Positions 60,401-64,000 of a stretch of DNA of 64,000 nucleotides are shown one piece after another. The position numbers were made by a program, and so were the translations under genes. A model generated the notes under the pieces. That model did not search any database. It saw only the letters and a program-made list of their open reading frames with translations, and had not been told where the DNA came from. Origin of the DNA: Methanocorpusculum parvum. GTDB lineage: Archaea > Halobacteriota > Methanomicrobia > Methanomicrobiales > Methanocorpusculaceae. Each line of letters begins with the position of its first letter. Positions within the stretch are counted from its first letter, which is position 1. The stretch spans positions 1-64,000 of the forward strand of contig SUTD01000002.1 in assembly GCA_015063085.1 (NCBI GenBank). Direction: 5' to 3'.

Positions 60401-60661
60401 TAAGATTCCGTCCGGCTTTTCCTTTTTGATAATCTCGGCGATGATTTCTGCTTTGAGCGGTTCGACGTAGACGCGGTCTGCGGTTTCGACATCGGTCTGG
60501 ATGGTTGCCGGGTTGGAGTTGACGAGGACGACTTCAATTCCTTCTTCGCGGACAGCTTTACAGGCCTGGCTTCCTGCGTAGTCGAATTCTGCGGCCTGTC
60601 CAATCTGAATCGGTCCGGAGCCGATTAAGAGGACTTTTTTGAGTGTCGGGTTTTTAGGCAT
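57497..60661 (-). CDS. carB: Carbamoyl-phosphate synthase large subunit
   Basis: A 1054-residue CarB made of two matching ATP-grasp halves. The first has LLIGSGPIQIGQAAEFDYAG and RPAYTLGGAGGG, the second LILGSGAIRIGQGIEFDYC and RPSYVLGGRAME; both have the duplicate ANPRxSR-type glutamate motifs. The end is an MGS-like allosteric domain (LPLAGNVFISVTDSQKPEIL onward). It joins bicarbonate, ATP and ammonia into carbamoyl phosphate. The start overlaps the carA stop by eight bases. It should still work with free ammonia if CarA is not active. Confidence 0.96.
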   Translation of the reverse strand: MPKNPTLKKVLLIGSGPIQIGQAAEFDYAGSQACKAVREEGIEVVLVNSNPATIQTDVETADRVYVEPLKAEIIAEIIKKEKPDGILSGMGGQTGLNLTAELYEMGALEGVQILGTPLDAIYHGEDRDLFKKLMLEIGEPVPKSFILTDIAQLEEAYNEVGLPAIIRPAYTLGGAGGGVANTKDELKKIVEHGLTKSRVHQVLIEESVKGWNEIEFEVMRDASDTCIIICSMENVDPMGVHTGESVVVAPIQTLTADEFGVMRRAAIKIIRALNVQGGCNIQMAFKDGDYRIIEVNPRVSRSSALASKATGYPIARVAAKIAIGLRLDEIDNSVTGCTPACFEPAVDYVVVKVARWPFDKFKTADRTLTTAMKSTGEVMAIGRTVEEGFKKALRSLDTDITPHTDISEIKMILSRPTDERFPTLFDAFRIGMTVDEVYALTQIEPFFLEKIKNIVEMEAELRAHPTDELVLSAKKFGFSNSEIHELTGWNIYRVESLVGLPTYKMVDTCSAEFPAKTPYYYSTWEDECELTVSDKKKVLILGSGAIRIGQGIEFDYCTVHAVQSLREEGVEVHIVNNNPETVSTDFDTSDRLYFEPMQLEDVVHILRKGDYDGVIVQFGGQNSVNLAIPIQEELKHFNLKTKVLGTAPDNMDIAEDRNRFSVLLEKDGIPSPANGSAYSEKEAYDIAAKIGYPVLVRPSYVLGGRAMELVHDELQLQTYIKEAVRVSNTHPVLIDRYLDNATELDVDAVCDGEQVLIGGVMEHIEEAGVHSGDSACVLPAQTLTPEQIELVKEYTRKIALSLNVVGLINIQYALHDGTIYVLEANPRASRTVPFVSKATGLPLAKIAAKVMLGKKLSELGYQERDIKHVAVKEVLLPFSKLPGVDPILGPEMKSTGEVIGIDYDFGRAFYKASQAADNTLPLAGNVFISVTDSQKPEILPIAKKLHDLGFTLYGTVGTVRYMENNGVPMSLVRKVQEGSPNIIDMIRGADVDLVINTPGDKNARQDHFQMMRATIDYSIPYVTTIFGAEAAALAIESMKNNPITIEPLSHYHAK

Positions 60662-61715
60662 CAGGGATTCCTCTGTACATTATGTCGTATACTGGTTTTT
60701 CCGCGCCGTCGTACATGGCGTCGTGTTCGGGCTGGAACTGTACGCAGGTGATTCCAAGGTCGGTGTTTTCGAATCCTTCAAGGGTTCCGTCGTTTGCGTT
60801 TACGCAGGTGACGCTGCAGCCTTCAGGGAGAGTGTCTGCTTTTACTGCGTAGCCGTGGCTCTGGAAGGTGACAGCAACAGTTCCGTCGCTGAATTTGACC
60901 GGCTGGGATGCGCCGCGGTGTCCGAGTTTGAGTTTTTCAAACTCTGCGCCGAGTGCTGCGGCAATTATTTCAGAACCCATGCAGATTCCCTGGACCGGGA
61001 TAGTGCCTAAGATGTCTTTTACGGTCTGAATTGCTTTGGGGGCTGCAAGCGGGTAGCCCGGACCGTTAGTGACGAAGAGTGCTGCGGGTTTTTCCGCTAA
61101 AATAACGTCTGCCGGAGTTCCGTACGGGTAGATGTATAAGTCTGCGCCGCGTTTCTGTAAGCTCTGGTAGACTGATTTTTTGCATCCTAAGTCGAGGACT
61201 GCAATCTTTTTGCCGGTTCCTTCGATGCGGTACGGTGCATCGCAGGTAACAGCCGGGATAAGGTCGCGGGTTTCCTGAACCGGAGCGCTTCGGGCAAGGG
61301 CGACGGCTGCTTCTCCGTCGTCGGAGCCGGTGATGACTGCTGCCCGCATGACGCCTTCTTCTCTGAGTTTGATGGTAAGGCGTCTGGTGTCGATTCCCTC
61401 AATTCCGATGAGTCCGTTTTCTTCGAAGAAGGAAGCGAGTGTCGGCTGGTGTTTTGGTTTTGTGCAGAGTTCACGGACGATTGTTGCGGCGGCGTGAACT
61501 TTTGCGCTCTGCAGCTGGTCTTTATCTGCCCCGTAGTTTCCGACCAGAGGATATCCGAACATTAAAAGCTGTCCTGATACTCCCGGGTCGCTTAAGGCTT
61601 CCATGTATCCGTTGGATGCAAGGTTTACTATCAGTTCGCCGGATGCCTGGCCTTCCACGCCAAAGCCGGTTCCGGTGAGGATAGTTCCGTCTTCAAGTCC
61701 TAAGACCGCTTTCAT
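60654..61715 (-). CDS. carA: Carbamoyl-phosphate synthase small subunit with altered glutaminase site
   Basis: A 353-residue CarA. The N-terminal subunit domain (KAVLGLEDGTILTGTGFG) and class I glutaminase fold are normal in length. The catalytic Cys is kept at C245 in GICMGSE, but family GHQ is GSE. The catalytic His (family FHPE or GHPE) is Gln at Q328 in VQFQPEHD, with the partner Glu E330 kept. GPGDP reads GPGYP. The reading frame is whole. The protein may only bind CarB and let it use ammonia. I use ATG 61715; an upstream ATG adds five residues. Confidence 0.9.
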   Translation of the reverse strand: MKAVLGLEDGTILTGTGFGVEGQASGELIVNLASNGYMEALSDPGVSGQLLMFGYPLVGNYGADKDQLQSAKVHAAATIVRELCTKPKHQPTLASFFEENGLIGIEGIDTRRLTIKLREEGVMRAAVITGSDDGEAAVALARSAPVQETRDLIPAVTCDAPYRIEGTGKKIAVLDLGCKKSVYQSLQKRGADLYIYPYGTPADVILAEKPAALFVTNGPGYPLAAPKAIQTVKDILGTIPVQGICMGSEIIAAALGAEFEKLKLGHRGASQPVKFSDGTVAVTFQSHGYAVKADTLPEGCSVTCVNANDGTLEGFENTDLGITCVQFQPEHDAMYDGAEKPVYDIMYRGIPDA

Positions 61716-61881
61716 AGTAAATCCAAACATATACTTTTCTTGGGAGAGATAATAAGGCTATTCACTGATATGAATAGAGACTTGTTGAATTTCTCTGATG
61801 TTTAAGAGTGAACACTATTGATTTGCTTATTTCTCAATAGTTTTGCCCTTATGGATTATATATGAGGGAGGAGGTTCGCGC

Positions 61882-62014
61882 GAGCCGGAGGTGAAAAGGC
61901 GAAACCCGAAGGGTTGAGGCTCGCCCATATCTCCGCGACGCCTAAGGAGCATGCGCCTAACGGCTTAGCTCCCCGGTGAGCCGGAGGTGAAAAGGCGAAA
62001 CCCGAAGGGTTGAG
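61882..62014. repeat. Hairpin element copy 3 between 37-bp direct repeats
   Basis: The direct repeats 61882-61918 and 61978-62014 are identical over 37 bases and begin GAGCCGGAGGTGAAAAGG. Between them is the 51-base element (61922-61972), with CCGCGACGCCTAAGG, stem arms GGAGC (61946-61950) and GCTCC (61968-61972), and inner GCC-TAAC-GGC. Interval length is 59 bases. Confidence 0.75.
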
Positions 62015-62412
62015 ACTTTTGACCGACGGCGAGCAAACAGGCAGCCGATTTCACTGCGAGGAGGTTTCCGAGCGGTGAAATGGGCGACCGAATGCCGCTG
62101 GTTTTTGCATTCCTGATGTTTCAGAGGTACGGAGGCGCGACGCGGAGGCTTGTCCGAGGCGTGCCGCCGGAGTTTTGGAAAGGTGAAGCCGCAGGTGCAA
62201 GCCGTCGGAGGACTCCTTTGGAGGGCGACGGTTGTACCGGAGGCTGAGCCGGCAATATGAATATACGCAAAACAGAGGAGTCCGGTTGGAGAGGATATCC
62301 AACCGGAGACATGAGAGTCTGATTTTGTGGGTTCTTATTCTCTTGCTGTCTTTTATTCAGATGATTCTATGAAGGCTTCAGCCACTATCATAAGAACCCA
62401 GCCCACCCAGAT

Positions 62413-62439
62413 AAGGAGACGTTTTATTGTCTCCTTTTT
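62413..62439 (+). terminator. Hairpin with T-run
   Basis: AAGGAGAC (62413-62420) pairs with GTCTCCTT (62429-62436), ending in five T. It looks like an intrinsic terminator for a plus-strand transcript, although none with a gene is seen upstream. Confidence 0.4.
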
Positions 62440-62488
62440 GATTACGGGCAGGATTTTCTTTAAGATTTGCTCGACGAAGTCAGATATT

Positions 62489-62596
62489 TTATGCCATAAC
62501 ATCCTGAGTATATGCTCAGCGCCCAGAACTCCGCGACGCCTAAGGGACATGCGGCTCCGCCTTAGTCCCGGGGTTATGCCATAGCATCCTGAGTAT
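62489..62596. repeat. Hairpin element copy 2 between 23-bp direct repeats
   Basis: TTATGCCATARCATCCTGAG and three more bases occur at 62489-62511 and 62574-62596, differing at one base. Between them is the element (62520-62569) with stem GGGAC (62544-62548) and GTCCC (62565-62569) and inner GGC-TCC-GCC. The right repeat is the stop codon and last codons of the gene at 62574. Interval length is 62 bases. Confidence 0.7.
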
Positions 62597-63071
62597 CAGC
62601 CCAGGTTTCGAGGGCTTCGAGGGTTGCGTCATAAGCGAATCCGGTGATAAGCATGTAGTTTTTGCCGATGGTGACGGTGAAGGAATCTTCGTGGACTTTG
62701 CTGCCGATGGTGACATTTTTGGTGCAGGAGAACTTGACTGCCCAGTACTCCTCACCATCTGCTTCTGCAGCAGATCCGCCAACTCCAGCAAGAGTTTCCG
62801 TGGTCTCGTTTCCGGTGAGGAGGGAAACAGCGTCGGAGAGCTGGTCGTTGGAAGTTCCATAGACGAGAATGTATCCGTTTTCGTCTCCGTCTGCGTCCGT
62901 ATAGTCGATTCTGGTCTTGTAGGTTGCAGAAGATCTGTTTTTGGTAATCTCCATGGTGGTATCATCTGCGAATGCCTGTACAAGGGTGTTGAAGGTGTTC
63001 ACGTCCGCGATTTCTGCGGTGTAAACCCTCTTTGCATTTCTGGAAATAGAAGTCTCAGAAAAATCTGCCAT
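62574..63071 (-). CDS. Unknown protein, tandem paralogue 1, 165 residues
   Basis: I do not recognise this family. It begins ADFSETSISRNAKRVYTAEI and ends TLEALETWADTQDAMA. The middle is acidic and strand-rich (YKTRIDYTDADGDENGYILV), then YWAVKFSCTKNVTIGSK with its only Cys, then DSFTVTIGKNYMLITGFAYD. No signal peptide or membrane helix. The start ATG 63071 is preceded by GGGAG at about ten bases; a longer frame to 63374 is leader only. It is about 45 percent identical by eye to the gene at 63407 and has the same length. Its stop directly abuts element copy 2. Confidence 0.7.
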   Translation of the reverse strand: MADFSETSISRNAKRVYTAEIADVNTFNTLVQAFADDTTMEITKNRSSATYKTRIDYTDADGDENGYILVYGTSNDQLSDAVSLLTGNETTETLAGVGGSAAEADGEEYWAVKFSCTKNVTIGSKVHEDSFTVTIGKNYMLITGFAYDATLEALETWADTQDAMA

Positions 63072-63311
63072 AGTAATTGCTCCCGAGAAGAAGTAAGAAA
63101 ACAGGTATTTTGAGAGGAGGTAGTCACCGGTTTTCTTACCTCCTCTCTCTACTACTCTATTGGGGTGAAAACGGCATAAATTCTTTGGGGCAAAAGTGAA
63201 TCCGGGAAAGAATAATGATTTTTTGGTTTTTACATTCTGATAAGAGGATGAAGAGAGAAGACCGGCAATAGTATTTGGAAAAAAGAAAATCCGAGGATAC
63301 AGTATCCCGGA
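63072..63311 (-). promoter_or_regulatory. Leader of paralogue 1 with competing inverted repeats
   Basis: On the mRNA strand the order is GAGAGGAGGTA (63147-63137), GTAAGAAAAC (63139-63130), TACCTCCTCTC (63122-63112) and GTTTTCTTAC (63102-63093), then GGGAG and the ATG. The first pairs with the third over 11 bases and the second with the fourth over 10 bases. As the two stems cross, they would form a pseudoknot or exclude each other. Confidence 0.5.
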
Positions 63312-63437
63312 TTTATGCAAGTACAGTCTGACCGTCCGCCCAGCGCCCGTATGCCCGCGACGCCTAAGGGGCATGCGCCTAACGGCTTAGCCCCAAGACA
63401 GTGGGTTTATGCAAGTACAGTCTGACCGTCCGCCCAG
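63312..63437. repeat. Hairpin element copy 1 between 32-bp direct repeats
   Basis: The direct repeats 63312-63343 and 63406-63437 are identical over 32 bases and begin TTTATGCAAGTACAG. Between them is the element (63344-63394) with stem GGGGC (63368-63372) and GCCCC (63390-63394) and inner GCC-TAAC-GGC. The right repeat is the stop codon and last ten codons of the gene at 63407. Interval length is 62 bases. Confidence 0.75.
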
Positions 63438-63904
63438 GTTTCAATCTTACTGAGGGTTTCATCGTAGGAGAAGCCGGTGACGCTCATGTACTCTTTACTG
63501 ATGGTGACGGTGAAGATATCTTCAATTTCTTTAGAGCCAACAGTAACGAGATTCGTACAGGAGAACTTTACCGACCAGGTATCATCCCTGCTGTCTTTGG
63601 ATGCGGAGCCGCCAATTCCTGCCATGGTTTCAGATGCTTCATTTCCTGCGAAGAGCGAGGAAGCCTCTTCAAGCTCAGAGGCGGTTGCTGCATAGATAAG
63701 AGCATATCCATGCTCGTTGCTTGCAGCATCAAAGTAGATGATTTTGGTCTTGTATGTCTCGGAAGACTTGGTTTTGGTAATTCCCATGGAAGTGTCGCCG
63801 GTAAATGCAGCGATTACTTCGTTGAATTTTTCAAATGTGGGAATCGGAGAAATGTACTCCCGTTTTGCATTCTGGGAGATTGCTGTTTTTGTAAAATCTG
63901 CCAT
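63407..63904 (-). CDS. Unknown protein, tandem paralogue 2, 165 residues
   Basis: A paralogue of the gene at 62574. It begins ADFTKTAISQNAKREYISPI and ends TLSKIETWADGQTVLA. The middle keeps YKTKIIYFDAASNEHGYALI, TWSVKFSCTNLVTVGSK (one Cys at the same place) and DIFTVTISKEYMSVTGFSYD. ATG 63904 has GGGAG about ten bases before it, partly inside a CTCCC/GGGAG hairpin (63915-63926). An in-frame extension to 63982 is leader. The two genes read in the same direction with 335 bases between, each with its own element at the stop codon. Confidence 0.7.
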   Translation of the reverse strand: MADFTKTAISQNAKREYISPIPTFEKFNEVIAAFTGDTSMGITKTKSSETYKTKIIYFDAASNEHGYALIYAATASELEEASSLFAGNEASETMAGIGGSASKDSRDDTWSVKFSCTNLVTVGSKEIEDIFTVTISKEYMSVTGFSYDETLSKIETWADGQTVLA

Positions 63905-64000
63905 AGTAATTAGCTCCCGAGGGAGGCAGAAAATAGCCGGAGATAGGGGGCGAGAACCGGAGCAGAATTCATTGTTCTGCATCCGGGGTGTAATTTCTGC
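63905..64000 (-). promoter_or_regulatory. Leader of paralogue 2, cut by the window end
   Basis: GCAGAA occurs at 63926-63931 and 63962-63967, and its complement TTCTGC at 63975-63980 and 63995-64000, so alternative stems are possible as in the leader of paralogue 1. Next to the start, CTCCC and GGGAG form a small hairpin over the ribosome site. The upstream part lies outside the window. Confidence 0.4.

Larger units (their letters stand above)
61716..62573. other. Repeat-rich noncoding region upstream of carA
   Basis: No gene is convincing here. The AT-rich first 140 bases hold the carA promoter. From 61866 the DNA is GC-rich with hairpins: ATTTCAC/GTGAAAT (62048-62081), CCGTCG/CGACGG (62202-62231), TCCGGTTGG/CCAACCGGA (62281-62307) and AAGGAGAC/GTCTCCTT with following T (62413-62439). 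Element copies 3 and 2 lie within it. The minus frame 62353-62502 (49 residues, one hydrophobic helix) is split by a terminator-like repeat and is not called. Confidence 0.45.

Noticed and set aside
60654-61715. carA as a pseudogene
   Set aside because: Despite active-site changes the frame is whole, length is normal and overlap with carB is kept.
62353-62502. Small membrane peptide of 49 residues
   Set aside because: Its beginning is the decayed copy of the neighbouring gene end and a terminator-like inverted repeat runs through it; no ribosome site.
62489-63437. Diversity-generating retroelement (variable and template repeat at gene ends)
   Set aside because: A 3' gene end repeated downstream of a hairpin looks like one, but the repeats are only 23-32 bases, show no adenine-specific changes, and no reverse transcriptase lies in the window.

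Overview
The window looks like chromosome of a mesophilic methanogenic archaeon of the order Methanomicrobiales, most likely Methanocorpusculum or a close relative; this is inferred from gene content, not from a database match. Archaeal markers are a group II chaperonin (thermosome), RNA polymerase subunit Rpo4/RpoF, ribosomal protein L21e, TrmY, Pus10, a RaSEA-type archaeosine enzyme, Cdc48, 6-phospho-3-hexuloisomerase, ferredoxin:thioredoxin reductase and an archaeal-type TyrRS. Genes of bacterial type are mixed in: MutS/MutL, UvrC, a peptide deformylase-like protein and a DpnI-type restriction cassette. No rRNA, tRNA, CRISPR array or complete transposon was found.

Layout. 0-4.9 kb: an acetyltransferase/DUF2156/tRNA methyltransferase/unknown-protein run, with an unusually long convergent overlap into an MFS transporter. 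5-9.5 kb: mutS-mutL. 9.5-12.2 kb: RaSEA, an M20 peptidase and an unknown protein. 12.2-19.4 kb: a molybdenum region with modABC uptake, moaA-moaE-moaC-trmO, and divergent moeA-moaB. 19.4-24.7 kb: Cdc48, then hxlB, an aminotransferase and an M42 peptidase. 24.8-32.6 kb: two tandem NSS transporters, a nucleotidyltransferase, a PAQR protein, an ACT protein, a VOC protein, a RimK-like ligase and UvrC. 32.7-44.3 kb: an archaeal ATPase, the thermosome, a disulfide oxidoreductase, NadE, an orphan amino-acid binding lipoprotein, ferredoxin:thioredoxin reductase, a deformylase-like protein and membrane proteins.

44.3-48.95 kb is an accessory island. It holds a pentapeptide-repeat protein, two inverted GxxExxY genes each preceded by a nearly identical block of about 120 bp, an AT-rich DpnI/DpnD cassette, a hidden 30-residue hydrophobic peptide gene resembling type I toxins, and a cluster of CTCTACACACTCTACA repeats.

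48.95-55.3 kb is a translation and tRNA/rRNA modification block: TyrRS, a VUT/YhhQ transporter, TrmY-Pus10, L21e, Rpo4, DUF655, RsmA and an Mtq2-like methyltransferase. 55.3-61.7 kb has a CoA-disulfide reductase-rhodanese fusion, a NifX-like protein with a histidine tail, carB and a carA whose glutaminase site is altered.

61.7-64.0 kb is the most unusual part. Three copies of a 50-51 bp hairpin element with compensatory stem changes each lie between direct repeats made from their own flank. Two of the copies sit exactly at the stop codons of two tandem genes of unknown function, and those genes also carry leaders with competing inverted repeats.
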